Shown here in pieces: positions 16,628 to 24,878 of a DNA stretch of 64,000 nucleotides. The notes beneath the pieces were generated by a model that did not search any database, had not been told where the DNA came from, and worked only from the letters and a program-made list of their open reading frames with translations. This stretch comes from Avoscillospira_A sp052117125. GTDB taxonomy: Bacteria; Bacillota; Clostridia; Oscillospirales; Oscillospiraceae. The position numbers and the translations under genes were made by a program. The stretch is taken from assembly GCF_052117125.1 (NCBI RefSeq), contig NZ_JBQKJT010000008.1:94581-158580 (forward strand), written 5' to 3'. Every line of letters begins with the position of its first letter. Position 1 is the stretch's first letter.

Positions 16628-17449
16628 CTCGCATGGCGTATTGTAATGGACTGCCAACTTTTCCCGTACTTCCCGGAATTTCTTTACCGGGATAGGAACT
16701 TCCTGTCCATCGGCCAATACGGCACAGTAGGGCCGAATCTGGGTAATATAATCTACATTGAGCACATAGCTGCGGTGTACTGCCATAAATCCCGCCCCTG
16801 CAGCCTGGGAAAATTCCGCAATGCTCATACGGGCGTCGATGGACTCTCCTTTGGCTGTCTGAATGATGCAGAACCGGCGGTCAGCTGCCGCAGACACAAT
16901 CTTCGCCGGCGCCAGGAAGTGCGTCACGCCCTCTTTTCGGTCCGGCACCATGATTCGGCGCATCTCAACCTGTCGACGGTAATGACGCATCATATATTCG
17001 CGGGCCATATAACCCATTTCCCGGACCACCGTGGTTCCCGGGTCGATTTTCAGCTCTCCCATAGGATTGGACACATGGAGATGGCGGATCACCAGCTCCC
17101 CTTTCACCAGTTCCCATACAAATGTACACCGCTGCTGCACCTGCAAAAAGTAATCCTCACTTGCATCGGTTGTCGTCAGATACCGCCCTGCAATGGTACA
17201 GGCGTTACCCGTGTTTTGAATTACAATAAACTCCTGCCCCAGCAGATGGCACCGCTGCAAATGCGGCATGGCCATCCGGCAATCCTCCCGCACCTGTTGG
17301 ATGCCCTCCAGAAACTGGGATTGTGCCGACGCAATCCAGACTACATCCTCCACACACCGGGATAGGACAAATTCCGCATCTCCCTGTCAATAGTGTTCCA
17401 GGCACTGGCGGGTCAACTCCACCGCTTGTGCGACCATCTCCTTGCGCAT
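16619..17449 (-). pseudogene. LytTR-family regulator with in-frame TGA at codon 21
   Basis: From ATG 17449, preceded by AAGGAGGAG, the frame reads 20 residues (MRKEMVAQAV...CLEHY), then TGA (17387-17389), then continues in the same frame QGDAEFVLSRCVEDVVWI for 256 more codons. A Trp codon (TGG) would fit the TGA. The body has an NTF2/SnoaL-like sensory domain (about 25-150) and a C-terminal LytTR DNA-binding domain (AEFSQAA..FMAVHRSYVLNVDYI). Restart at GTG 17353 would give a 244-residue protein lacking the N-terminal helix. Seen: the stop. Inferred: recent inactivation or reduced expression of a likely eCIS regulator. Confidence 0.75.
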
Positions 17450-17467
17450 GGTTTGGCTCCTCCTTGT

Positions 17468-17507
17468 AAAGTACCTTTATCATATTGTTTTAGAGTACAT
17501 TTGTCAA
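17468..17507 (-). promoter_or_regulatory. Promoter of the LytTR gene with overlapping dyad
   Basis: Minus-strand TTGACA (17502-17507) and TATGAT (17479-17484) have 17-bp spacing. An imperfect dyad GTACTCTA...TAAAGGTAC (about 17495 to 17468) overlaps the -10 and could be an operator, possibly for self-control. Confidence 0.65.
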
Positions 17508-17754
17508 TCATACAGCCTGGTTTCCCATAGTTCCAAAATAACCAGATTTCTGCGGTAGCAACATACCTGTCGAATGGATATTGAGAATCTTAGAATCCTA
17601 TGCAATAATAAACTTTTACCCATAACGCTGATCCATTGCAACATGAAACAAGCTACGCCAGCCTGATTGATGCGAGGGCGTAAAAAGGCGTAGGCAAATT
17701 TTAGAGGAGAGCAGAAAGCCTTGTAAATCAAGAGTTTTGGGATAGGTATAAGAT
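17508..17754. other. Intergenic sequence left of the integrative element
   Basis: AT-rich, with no supported gene. It probably represents the native upstream region of ychF before the element inserted, since it leads straight into the left copy of the ychF start codons. No promoter was identified with confidence. Confidence 0.4.
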
Positions 17755-17774
17755 AAAATGAAATTAGGTATCGT
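17755..17774 (+). repeat. Left attachment site (attL), 20-bp direct repeat
   Basis: Identical to 22354-22373. It carries the original ychF start codon, now followed by only six sense codons. Confidence 0.8.
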
Positions 17775-17899
17775 CGCTTAATCGCAATTACCTATATTGC
17801 AGTTTATCTCTATAAAACTCCAATTTTTATGTTTTTTCACTGTTTTTCCAAATGTTTTTCGCCATATTTCATTATGTAATTTTATAAAGTCTTATGGCG

Positions 17900-17926
17900 A
17901 TTGGTGGAGCAAATGGTGGAGTAATC
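17900..17926 (+). repeat. Left arm-type integrase binding repeat
   Basis: ATTGGTGGAG followed by ATGGTGGAGTAATC, a doubled TGGTGGAG word. A near-copy in the same orientation lies at 22283-22308. Tn916-type integrases bind such paired repeats near element ends with their N-terminal domain. Confidence 0.65.
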
Positions 17927-18116
17927 GACAAGTCTGTTGGAAATGAGTCCCATTGCAACGCAAATAAAAAATTAAAACTTTTATTTTTAAAGGAATTGGG
18001 CGAAAATTTTTTGACCTTCAGTTTCTGGGGTGCGATATGACAGAGCGTTCCGTGGAAATTGCAGACAATTGGTTTTCCCCTTCCGATTGATCCCCCCTCA
18101 TCACGCAATCACAGTT

Positions 18117-18155
18117 AAAAACAGCTTGACATTTTCTCAATGTCAAGCTGTTTTT
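18117..18155 (+). terminator. Strong bidirectional terminator hairpin
   Basis: AAAAACAGCTTGACATT pairs perfectly with AATGTCAAGCTGTTTTT around a 5-nt loop, with A- and T-runs at both ends. It insulates the parA promoter from upstream transcription. Confidence 0.85.
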
Positions 18156-18244
18156 CTTGTCATAGATTTTACATTATTTGTAAGATAAAACCAAAATAAA
18201 AATTCTAAATTCGTTTTAGTGAAGAAAGTATTTTAAAAAATCCT

Positions 18245-18273
18245 TTGACAGAAATATTCCTTTGTAGTACGCT
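18245..18273 (+). promoter_or_regulatory. Likely promoter of the element's parA operon
   Basis: TTGACA (18245-18250) and TACGCT (18268-18273) with 17-bp spacing, about 60 bp before parA. Confidence 0.5.
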
Positions 18274-18333
18274 CCCAATAGGTACCCCACCACCATATGC
18301 CCCACTCTTTTCCGTATCAAGGAGGCAACTTTT

Positions 18334-18891
18334 ATGAGCAGAGCAACCATCATCGCCATCACAAACTCCAAAGGTGGTGTTGGTAAAACAACAACCGCTT
18401 TAAACCTTGCTGCCGCACTGTCCGCCAAGGGAAAAACCGTGGCCCTGCTGGACAATGATCCCCAGGGCAATCTCACCGCCGCCTTGGGCTTCACTCCCGG
18501 CGAACAGCTGCGTACCCTGGCCAATCTGCTGCTGGCCGCCATTGATTATCCTGAAGATCTGGACCGATATCTGGACTCCTGTATCCTATCTACCCCCATC
18601 GGTGCAGACTTGATTCCGGCCAACAAACGGTTGGCAGATGCCGCTGCCCGGCTGCAGGTCCTGCAAATTTCCCAGTACAGTACCTTGCGAGACAATGGAC
18701 AGCCGTGTGAGCTGATCTTGGCAAAGTTGCTGGAGAAGTTGACACCGCAGTATGAGTATCTCATCATTGACTGCGGTCTGAAGCACGAGCTTCTGACTGT
18801 CAATGCACTGGCCGCCGCCGATTATTGCATTATCCCGGTTCAGTCTCATTTTCTGGCCAGCGAAGGCATCCCTGACGTACAAGGGCATTGA
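18334..18891 (+). pseudogene. Truncated ParA/Soj ATPase
   Basis: 185 residues; complete ParA proteins of this type are about 250-270. The deviant Walker A NSKGGVGKTTTALNLA, Walker A' LLDNDPQGNLT and Walker B YLIIDCG are intact. The protein ends abruptly after SHFLASEGIPDV with a short foreign tail, so the C-terminal helices needed for dimerisation and DNA binding are missing. The start has AAGGAGG at ideal spacing. An internal deletion of the element is the likely cause (see 18875-18928). ParA would normally segregate the excised circle. Confidence 0.8.
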
Positions 18892-18928
18892 TGACTATTT
18901 ATGGAATGAAACAAGAAAAGGAGCCTGA
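18875..18928 (+). pseudogene. Possible 3' remnant of a primase/TOPRIM-like gene fused behind parA
   Basis: In a different frame from parA the sequence reads TYKGIDDYLWNETRKGA then stop. KGIDDYL-type endings are typical of DUF3854/TOPRIM-like plasmid and phage primases. It is only 17 codons, so this is a suggestion: the deletion joined parA to the end of a replication gene. Confidence 0.35.
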
Positions 18929-18932
18929 TGTT

Positions 18933-19910
18933 ATGAACCAACCCATTTCCCTTCAATCCGTTCTCGGCGCCGCCGCCGGCGAAGAACAGCATATGCTGGG
19001 CAAGCTGCTGTATTTTTCCCTGTCCAACCTGCTGGTGAACCGGGAGGAGCTGGCAGCCCTCTGTGATGCCATGGGCCTGCACTACGGCGGCAGCAGCCGC
19101 TTATCCGTTGCCGACGCTTTCCGCAGCGCCACCGGCGATGTGCGGGAGCGCATTGTGTGCAAGCGCAACGGCGAGACCCAGATCTACCAGGTCTACTGCC
19201 GGGATAACCGCCGCACCGCCCGGGGCGTTCTCTCCCGGGAACTGGTCAAGGAGACGGTAAACCGGCAGACCAACCAATATGAAAAGCTGGCCAACATCTG
19301 TTACGATCGGGACAGCTGTACGTTCCACTATGACAATCTGGTTTATGATGCCGATGTGGATGTCACCGGCCTTTGCCGTCGGGCGGAGGAATTGTTTGAG
19401 CTGTATCAGACGTGCGCTAACCGGCGGCAGGTGGAGACCATCTGCGTCAACTACATCCGTTCCCTGGAGGCCACCAAGATCAGTATCAACGGCCACCTAT
19501 TCTTCGTTCCCCGGCACACCATGGGCCGGGTGGACGTACTGGAGGACTTTCTGGCAGAGATCAACCGTCTGAACCGGACCCAGCTGCCCGTGCTGGCCAA
19601 TTCCATCTACATTCTGGACGATGCCCGGCAGAGGGAAAAGATGACAGCGGAATTCTATGCCGCCGTCAAGAAGGAGATTGCCGACTACCAGGAGCGTGCC
19701 GGTTATCTGATCCAGAGCGGTAGTCAAAGCCCCGCTGTTCTGGAACGCTGGGTCGCACGGATCGACGCGCTAGAAGAAAAGAAGCGCCACTATGAGACGA
19801 TCCTGCGCCGGGAGCTGGACGGGCTGGATGAGGAGTTCAGCGCCTTGCAGCTTTTGTCCCAGGAACTGGCCATCCGGGCTCGGGGGCTTCGATTTCAAAA
19901 GGCCGCGTGA
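18933..19910 (+). CDS. Unrecognised mobile-element protein (325 aa)
   Basis: Start ATG 18933 follows AAAGGAG. The protein opens MNQPISLQSVLGAAAGEEQ and has mixed alpha/beta content up to about residue 230, including a FFVPRHTMGRVDVLEDFL segment. A long helical region with coiled-coil potential follows (about 265-315). No TM segment, nuclease or ATPase motif was seen. Similar proteins occur in clostridial phages and islands, but I cannot name a function. Encoded downstream of the broken parA within the element. Confidence 0.65.
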   Translation: MNQPISLQSVLGAAAGEEQHMLGKLLYFSLSNLLVNREELAALCDAMGLHYGGSSRLSVADAFRSATGDVRERIVCKRNGETQIYQVYCRDNRRTARGVLSRELVKETVNRQTNQYEKLANICYDRDSCTFHYDNLVYDADVDVTGLCRRAEELFELYQTCANRRQVETICVNYIRSLEATKISINGHLFFVPRHTMGRVDVLEDFLAEINRLNRTQLPVLANSIYILDDARQREKMTAEFYAAVKKEIADYQERAGYLIQSGSQSPAVLERWVARIDALEEKKRHYETILRRELDGLDEEFSALQLLSQELAIRARGLRFQKAA

Positions 19911-20080
19911 TTGACCGTTCTTCCAAAAAAGAAAATCCTGTTCATTTCCCTGTTTCGACAGAATAAATAGTGTGCATCTGCTATGGTTATGACAGCAAAA
20001 CACCCCATTTCCCTAATATTTTCCACTTTTTTACAATTTCACACGGATTGCTGCTCGTAACAAAAATGGGAGGTTACACT

Positions 20081-20569
20081 ATGCAAGAAACGGTACGGAA
20101 ACAGGTGGAAACCCTTTTGAGGTCGTATCCCGAACTGCTCCGCAAGGTCGAGTTGCTGCGATACGAATTGAATCATTCCGCCGCCATCTCTCCCCAGGAG
20201 ATGATGGAAGCCATGGCCTTTGCCAAATCCGACGGCATGGGCCATGGCACCGGCGAGATCTCCAACAAGACGCTGTACATCGCTATGAGCTACCAGGACG
20301 CCGCAGAACGCATCAATATGGAAGCCGTAGAGGAATTGGTGGAGCGTCTGGTCCCTATGGAACGAACGCTTCACCGGCTGGAACACCATCTGCGCCTGCT
20401 GTCCACCCCAGAGCAGGAGGTTATCCGTCTGTGTTACTTTGAGCAGAAATCCCTGCCGGATGCCGCACAGGCTATGTCCACTTCCGTCTGGGCCGTCCGA
20501 AAACAGCGGGATGCTGCCGTCACCAATCTGGCCAATATGTATGCCTTTGTGGCAGGTCCCAACCTGTAG
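20081..20569 (+). CDS. Sigma-70 region 4-like / late-regulator protein of the element
   Basis: 162 residues from ATG 20081, preceded by GGGAGG. The N-terminal two thirds are helical with a heptad-like pattern. The C terminus (about 105-155) reads LSTPEQEVIRLCYFEQ..LPDAAQAMSTSVWAVRKQRDAAV, a sigma region 4-like helix-turn-helix as in ArpU/RinA-type phage activators. It probably regulates element genes such as xis-int. There is no region 2, so it is not a full sigma factor. Confidence 0.65.
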   Translation: MQETVRKQVETLLRSYPELLRKVELLRYELNHSAAISPQEMMEAMAFAKSDGMGHGTGEISNKTLYIAMSYQDAAERINMEAVEELVERLVPMERTLHRLEHHLRLLSTPEQEVIRLCYFEQKSLPDAAQAMSTSVWAVRKQRDAAVTNLANMYAFVAGPNL

Positions 20570-20590
20570 ATTCAGAGTTCGCAGGAAAAC

Positions 20591-20634
20591 ACACGATATT
20601 CACACGAAATACACAGGATATTCGCACGGGGTGT
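20591..20634 (+). repeat. Four phased 11-bp repeats
   Basis: ACACGATATTC, ACACGAAATAC, ACAGGATATTC and GCACGGGGTGT follow one another without gaps, one helical turn each. They lie between the regulator gene and xis, a plausible binding array for the regulator or the excision machinery. Confidence 0.5.
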
Positions 20635-20684
20635 GTACTTGATTCCACATGGCGTCATGTGGTATGATTAAGCTACCAAAATTG

Positions 20685-20723
20685 AAAGCTCCCCACCCGA
20701 TTATCGAGTGCCGGGAGCTTTTT
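20685..20723 (+). terminator. Terminator before xis
   Basis: AAAGCTCCC (20685-20693) pairs with GGGAGCTTT (20713-20721), followed by further T. It separates xis-int from the upstream operon. Confidence 0.75.
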
Positions 20724-20794
20724 CCTGTCCAGAATTCCATAAACAAGCTACTGCTTCCTGCCATCTATTGTTTATTCAGAAAGGACGGAATATC

Positions 20795-21001
20795 ATGTCT
20801 CATGAAATTGAAACCATCCCGATTCATCAAAAAATGACATTGACCATACGGGAAGCCGCCGCCTACAGCAACATCGGCATCAACAAAATCGACCAGCTGC
20901 TGCGAATGCCCGGTTGTCCCTTTGTCCTGTATGTGGGTACCAGAAAGTTGGTAAAGCGCCGTGAATTTGAGGAATATATCAGCAGCAAACTGGCTATTTG
21001 A
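20795..21001 (+). CDS. xis: Excisionase (Tn916 Xis-like HTH protein)
   Basis: 68 residues from ATG 20795 after AGAAAGGA. Reads LTIREAAAYSNIGINKIDQLLR, then FVLYVGTRKLVKRREFEEYI, the winged HTH fold of Tn916-type excisionases, which bend DNA at the element ends to favour excision. It sits 93 bp before int, the usual order. Confidence 0.85.
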   Translation: MSHEIETIPIHQKMTLTIREAAAYSNIGINKIDQLLRMPGCPFVLYVGTRKLVKRREFEEYISSKLAI

Positions 21002-21094
21002 GCATCTTTTTTCTATTGAGAAAAAAGGGATCCCGTGATACAATGGGTAAAGTTGCACGGGACTCTTTTCCTAACATCAGGAAAGGAGATCACC

Positions 21095-22282
21095 ATGGGA
21101 AAAAATCTCAAAGGCCGGGAGATCGGCAAAGGTATTTGCCAACGCAAGAACGGATTATACTGTGTCCGCTATGTAGACCGATGCGGCAAGCGTATAGAGA
21201 AAAATTTCTCTACACTTGCTGCGGCTCGCAACTGGCTGGCAGATATGCAGAAGCAGCAGATGGAGATTCAGCAGCAACCCCTGCCAACATCCATGACAGT
21301 TGATGCTTGGTTCGACTACTGGATCAGCAATCTGGTATCTGACTTGTCTCCCAATACGTTGCGAAACTACCGGGAGCGGTATTTTCGTAACGTTCAACCC
21401 ATTATCGGCAGCATGCTGCTGACCGACGTCAAACCCATGCACTGCAAGACGGTTCTCAATGCCATGGAACAAACGTATGCCGGATCGACCATTCGACAAG
21501 CTTACATCACTATGGGTACGCTTCTCAAGGCTGCTGTGATGAACGACTTATTGGATAAGCATCCCATGAATGGTGTGCGCTTTTCCAAACCTGTTCGTGC
21601 TGTGGACAATATCCGGTATCTCACCCGTGAGCAGCAGGCGCAGTTTTTAGCTGTAGCCTGGCGTTCTCATAATTACCGACAATATGCACTGATCCTGGAA
21701 ACCGGCCTTCGTACTGGTGAGCTGATTGGGTTGACCTGGGACAATATTGACTGGGAAAAGCGTACCTTGACTGTCAGCAAGACCCTGGAATATCGATACC
21801 AGCAACGTAGCTGGCGGGCAGGTCCTCCCAAGTCCAAGCAGAGCTATCGTACGATTCCTCTTACCCAGCGCGCCTATGAATTATTGCGGGATGAAGAAGC
21901 CATGCGAGAGTTCCGCAAGCAATCGGAGCTTTTGTCCCAGCAGCTGGAATACATGGATCGTCGCACCGGCACAATGGTTTCTATGCAGATGTCCGATTTG
22001 GTTTTTATCAACTATCGAACCGGGGAGCCGGCCAAAAACAGTTCCTATGACACACATCTCTATAAGCTGTGCGAAAAAGCAGACATTCCGCATTTCTGTA
22101 TGCATGCTCTGCGCCACACTTATGCAACTCGTGCCATAGAAAGTGGTATGCAGCCCAAGGTTCTGCAGATGCTTCTGGGTCACTCCAGCATCAAAACAAC
22201 CATGGATCGGTACGTTCATGTAACAAATGCATCCATGACCGATGCCGTTCGGCAGTTTGAGACAGAAAACCAATGGGCGTAA
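21095..22282 (+). CDS. int: Tyrosine recombinase integrase (Tn916 type)
   Basis: 395 residues from ATG 21095 (AAAGGAG in front). N-terminal AP2-like arm-binding domain (GICQRKNGLYCVRYVDRCGKR..KNFSTLAAARNWL), a SAM-like core-binding domain (about 60-165), then the catalytic domain with GLRTGELIGLTW (Arg I), HALRHTYATR (HxxR), GHSS (His III) and the Tyr in MDRYVHV. All catalytic residues are present, so it should be active. It ends just before the right arm repeat. It catalyses insertion at, and excision from, the ychF start. Confidence 0.93.
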   Translation: MGKNLKGREIGKGICQRKNGLYCVRYVDRCGKRIEKNFSTLAAARNWLADMQKQQMEIQQQPLPTSMTVDAWFDYWISNLVSDLSPNTLRNYRERYFRNVQPIIGSMLLTDVKPMHCKTVLNAMEQTYAGSTIRQAYITMGTLLKAAVMNDLLDKHPMNGVRFSKPVRAVDNIRYLTREQQAQFLAVAWRSHNYRQYALILETGLRTGELIGLTWDNIDWEKRTLTVSKTLEYRYQQRSWRAGPPKSKQSYRTIPLTQRAYELLRDEEAMREFRKQSELLSQQLEYMDRRTGTMVSMQMSDLVFINYRTGEPAKNSSYDTHLYKLCEKADIPHFCMHALRHTYATRAIESGMQPKVLQMLLGHSSIKTTMDRYVHVTNASMTDAVRQFETENQWA

Positions 22283-22308
22283 ATTGGTGGAGTTATGGTG
22301 GACTAATC
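22283..22308 (+). repeat. Right arm-type integrase binding repeat
   Basis: ATTGGTGGAG then ATGGTGGACTAATC; matches the left-end repeat at 17900-17926 apart from one base of spacing and a few substitutions. Directly after the int stop codon. Confidence 0.65.
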
Positions 22309-22353
22309 ACTTTCCATACCCCGCAAACGCCCTATTATCAAGGAGTTGTAGAA

Positions 22354-22373
22354 AAAATGAAATTAGGTATCGT
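22354..22373 (+). repeat. Right attachment site (attR), 20-bp direct repeat
   Basis: Identical to 17755-17774. It overlaps the intact ychF start. AAGGAG (22340-22345), which belongs to the element, now serves as ychF ribosome site. Confidence 0.8.
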
Positions 22374-23454
22374 TGGACTGCCCAACGTGGGCAAGTCCAC
22401 CCTGTTTAACGCCATCACCAACGCCGGCGCGGAAGCCGCCAACTACCCCTTCTGCACCATCGACCCCAACGTGGGCATGGTCACCGTACCGGACAAGCGT
22501 CTGGAGTGGCTGCGAGACCAGTTCCAGCCCAAGAAGTTCACCCCCGCCGTCATCGAATTCGTGGATATCGCCGGTCTGGTCAAAGGCGCATCCAAGGGCG
22601 AGGGTCTCGGCAACAAGTTCCTGTCCAACATCCGTTCCACCGACGCCATCGTCCATGTGGTCCGCTGCTTCGACGACCCCAACATCACCCATGTGGAGGG
22701 TTCCACCAATCCCCTGCGGGACATTGAGATCATCAATCTGGAGCTGGTCATGGCCGACATTGAGATGGTGGAGCGCCGCATCGAGCGGGGCCAGAAAGCC
22801 ATGAAGGGCGGCGATAAAAAGATGGCCCACGAGGTGGAGTTGTTCAAGGCCCTGCTGGAGCATCTCAACGAGGGCAAGTTGGCCCGGACCTTCCCCTGTG
22901 AGAAGGATGACGCGGCCCTGATTGCCACCTCCGACCTGCTGACGCTGAAAAAGACCATCTACGCCGCTAACCTGGACGAGAACACCGTGGCCGACCCCAC
23001 CTCCAGCGAGCACTACAACGCCGTGTGCAAACTGGCCGAGGAGGAGGGCTCCCAGGTGCTGCCCATCTGCGCCAAGCTGGAAGCCGACATTGCCGAGCTG
23101 GACGATCCGGAAGAAAAAGCCCTGTTCATGGCGGACCTGGGCCTGGAAGAATCGGGCCTGGATAAGCTGATTCAGTGCAGCTACAGTCTGCTGGGCCTGA
23201 TTTCCTTCCTGACGGCGGGCAGCGACGAGTGCCGCGCCTGGACCATCAAAAAAGGCACCAAGGCCCCCCAGGCCGCCGGTAAGATTCACACGGATTTCGA
23301 ACGCGGCTTCATCCGGGCCGAGGTCATCTCCTTCGAGGACATGCAGGCCTGCGGCTCCATGGCCAATGCCCGCACCAAGGGCTTGGTCCGTTCCGAGGGC
23401 AAGGAGTATGTCATGAAGGACGGCGATATTGTCAACTTCCTGTTCAACGTATAA
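22357..23454 (+). CDS. ychF: Redox-regulated ATPase YchF (OLA1 family)
   Basis: 365 residues from ATG 22357, the normal length. G1 GLPNVGKST, G3 DIAGLVKGA and, in place of the GTP-specifying NKxD, NLDE, which makes the family prefer ATP. A helical insertion (about 120-200) and the C-terminal TGS domain (FTAGSDECRAWTIKKGT..AAGKIHTDFERGFI) follow. YchF binds ribosomes and affects stress responses. The upstream frame is open through element DNA, so longer starts are artefacts. The integrative element lies immediately upstream, so its original promoter is 4.6 kb away. Confidence 0.95.
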   Translation: MKLGIVGLPNVGKSTLFNAITNAGAEAANYPFCTIDPNVGMVTVPDKRLEWLRDQFQPKKFTPAVIEFVDIAGLVKGASKGEGLGNKFLSNIRSTDAIVHVVRCFDDPNITHVEGSTNPLRDIEIINLELVMADIEMVERRIERGQKAMKGGDKKMAHEVELFKALLEHLNEGKLARTFPCEKDDAALIATSDLLTLKKTIYAANLDENTVADPTSSEHYNAVCKLAEEEGSQVLPICAKLEADIAELDDPEEKALFMADLGLEESGLDKLIQCSYSLLGLISFLTAGSDECRAWTIKKGTKAPQAAGKIHTDFERGFIRAEVISFEDMQACGSMANARTKGLVRSEGKEYVMKDGDIVNFLFNV

Positions 23455-23476
23455 AATGGACAAATACAGTCATACT

Positions 23477-23516
23477 GGGAGGTACGGATTTTGTCCGTGC
23501 CTCCCATTGACTTTTT
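23477..23516 (+). terminator. Terminator after ychF
   Basis: GGGAGGTACGGA pairs with TCCGTGCCTCCC (23494-23505), then a T6 run at about 23512. Confidence 0.8.
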
Positions 23517-23578
23517 TCGACCTTTGCACTATAACTATTTACAGTATTAGTTTAAAATATAGACAGGAGTTTTTGGCC

Positions 23579-24835
23579 ATGAAGACGCCCTTTGTCACCC
23601 TGCAGCAGGTGCAGGAGATCGTAAAAACATACCCTACCCCCTTTTACCTCTACGATGAGGCCGGTATCCGCAATTGTGCCCGCCGTCTCAAGGCCGCCTT
23701 TGCCTGGAATCCCGGTTTCCGGGAGTATTTCGCCGTCAAGGCCACGCCCAATCCCCAGATTTTGAAGATTTTGCAGGAGGAGGGCTGCGGCACCGACTGC
23801 TCCTCCCTGACGGAACTGATGATGTCCGACCGGTGCGGCTTCTCCGGCAGCGACATTATGTTCTCCTCCAACGACACCCCCGCCGAGGAATTTCAGCTGG
23901 CGGCCAAGCTGGGGGCCACCATCAACCTGGACGACCTGACCCATGTGGACTTTTTGCAGAAAACTCTGGGCTATATTCCGGAAACCATCTCCTGCCGCTA
24001 TAATCCCGGCGGCGTGTTCCAGCTGGGTGAGAGCAAAGAGGGCTTCCAGGTCATGGACAACCCAGGAGAAGCCAAGTACGGTATGACCCGTGCCCAGCTG
24101 ACCGAAGCTTTTACGAAGCTGAAAGCCATGGGGGCCAAGCGGTTCGGCATCCATGCGTTCCTGGCCTCCAACACCATTTCCAACGAGTATTACCCGGCGC
24201 TGGCCCGGATTTTGTTCCAGACCGCCGTGGAATTACAGCAGGAGACGGGCTGCCCCATCGCCTTTATCAACCTGTCCGGCGGCATCGGCATTCCCTACCG
24301 TCCCGAGCAGCCGGAAAACGACATTGCCGTCATCGGCGAGGGCGTCCGCAAGGCCTACGAGGAAATTCTGGTCCCGGCGGGCATGGGCGACGTGTCCATT
24401 TTTACAGAGCTGGGGCGGTTCCTGCTGGGGCCTTATGGCTGCCTGGTGACGAAGGCCGTCCATGAGAAGCACACCTATAAGGAATACATCGGTGTGGACG
24501 CCTGCGCCGCCAACCTCATGCGTCCGGCCATGTACGGCGCGTACCATCATATAACGGTGCTGGGCAAGGAGAATGCCTCCTGTGACTACACCTATGATGT
24601 GACCGGCTCTCTCTGTGAGAACAACGACAAATTTGCCATAGACCGGCAGCTGCCCGAAATTGATGTGGGCGACTATCTGGTGATCCACGATACCGGCGCC
24701 CACGGCTTTGCCATGGGATATCAGTATAACGGCAAGCTGCGCTCGGCGGAGCTGCTGTTGCAGGAGGACGGCACCGTTCGTCTCATCCGCCGGGCCGAAA
24801 CTCCCGACGACTATTTCGCCACGTTGGTGTGGTGA
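23579..24835 (+). CDS. Diaminopimelate decarboxylase-like PLP enzyme (paralogue 1)
   Basis: 418 residues from ATG 23579 (ACAGGAG). Fold-type III decarboxylase: PLP-lysine motif FAVKATPNPQIL, Cys-containing CGTDCSSLTEL, glycine loop NLSGGIGIPY, and C-terminal DVTGSLCENNDKFA with GDYLVIHDTGAHGFAMGYQYNG. The usual HIGSQ motif of LysA reads HAFLASNTISNEY. So it may be a DapDC variant or act on another D- or polyamine-type amino acid. The window also has a canonical lysA in the lysine operon at 40096. Stands alone between terminators. Confidence 0.75.
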   Translation: MKTPFVTLQQVQEIVKTYPTPFYLYDEAGIRNCARRLKAAFAWNPGFREYFAVKATPNPQILKILQEEGCGTDCSSLTELMMSDRCGFSGSDIMFSSNDTPAEEFQLAAKLGATINLDDLTHVDFLQKTLGYIPETISCRYNPGGVFQLGESKEGFQVMDNPGEAKYGMTRAQLTEAFTKLKAMGAKRFGIHAFLASNTISNEYYPALARILFQTAVELQQETGCPIAFINLSGGIGIPYRPEQPENDIAVIGEGVRKAYEEILVPAGMGDVSIFTELGRFLLGPYGCLVTKAVHEKHTYKEYIGVDACAANLMRPAMYGAYHHITVLGKENASCDYTYDVTGSLCENNDKFAIDRQLPEIDVGDYLVIHDTGAHGFAMGYQYNGKLRSAELLLQEDGTVRLIRRAETPDDYFATLVW

Positions 24836-24836
24836 C

Positions 24837-24876
24837 AAAAACCCGTGCACCGCAACTTGCGACGCACGGGTTTTTT
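24837..24876 (+). terminator. Bidirectional terminator between convergent genes
   Basis: AAAACCCGTGC pairs with GCACGGGTTTT, with A- and T-runs; it serves the decarboxylase gene and the opposing ABC-F gene. Confidence 0.85.
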
Positions 24877-24878
24877 AT

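Larger units (their letters stand above)
17775..18244. other. Left non-coding end of the integrative element
   Basis: About 470 bp of AT-rich DNA without a supported gene. It holds the left arm-type repeat (17900-17926), a perfect terminator hairpin (18117-18155) and little else recognisable. Confidence 0.5.
17755..22373 (+). mobile_element. 4.6-kb integrative element inserted at the 5' end of ychF
   Basis: Two perfect 20-bp direct repeats (17755-17774 and 22354-22373), each holding ATGAAATTAGGTATCGT, the first codons of ychF, bound the region. Inside are parA (broken), an unknown gene, a sigma-region-4-like gene, xis and int; int lies next to the right end, as usual for such islands. The left copy is a severed ychF start (seven codons, then TAA). 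Arm-like repeats lie just inside both ends. There are no conjugation or capsid genes, so it is a satellite or a decayed remnant. Confidence 0.85.

Noticed and set aside
17387..17389. TGA in the LytTR gene as a selenocysteine codon
   Set aside because: No such precedent in LytTR regulators and no obvious SECIS-type hairpin directly after the codon.
17504..17731. 75-codon frame left of the island
   Set aside because: No ribosome site, no motif, atypical composition; treated as intergenic.
22273..22356. Upstream extension of ychF
   Set aside because: That stretch is island end DNA with arm repeats; YchF conservation begins at MKLGIVGLPNVGKS.
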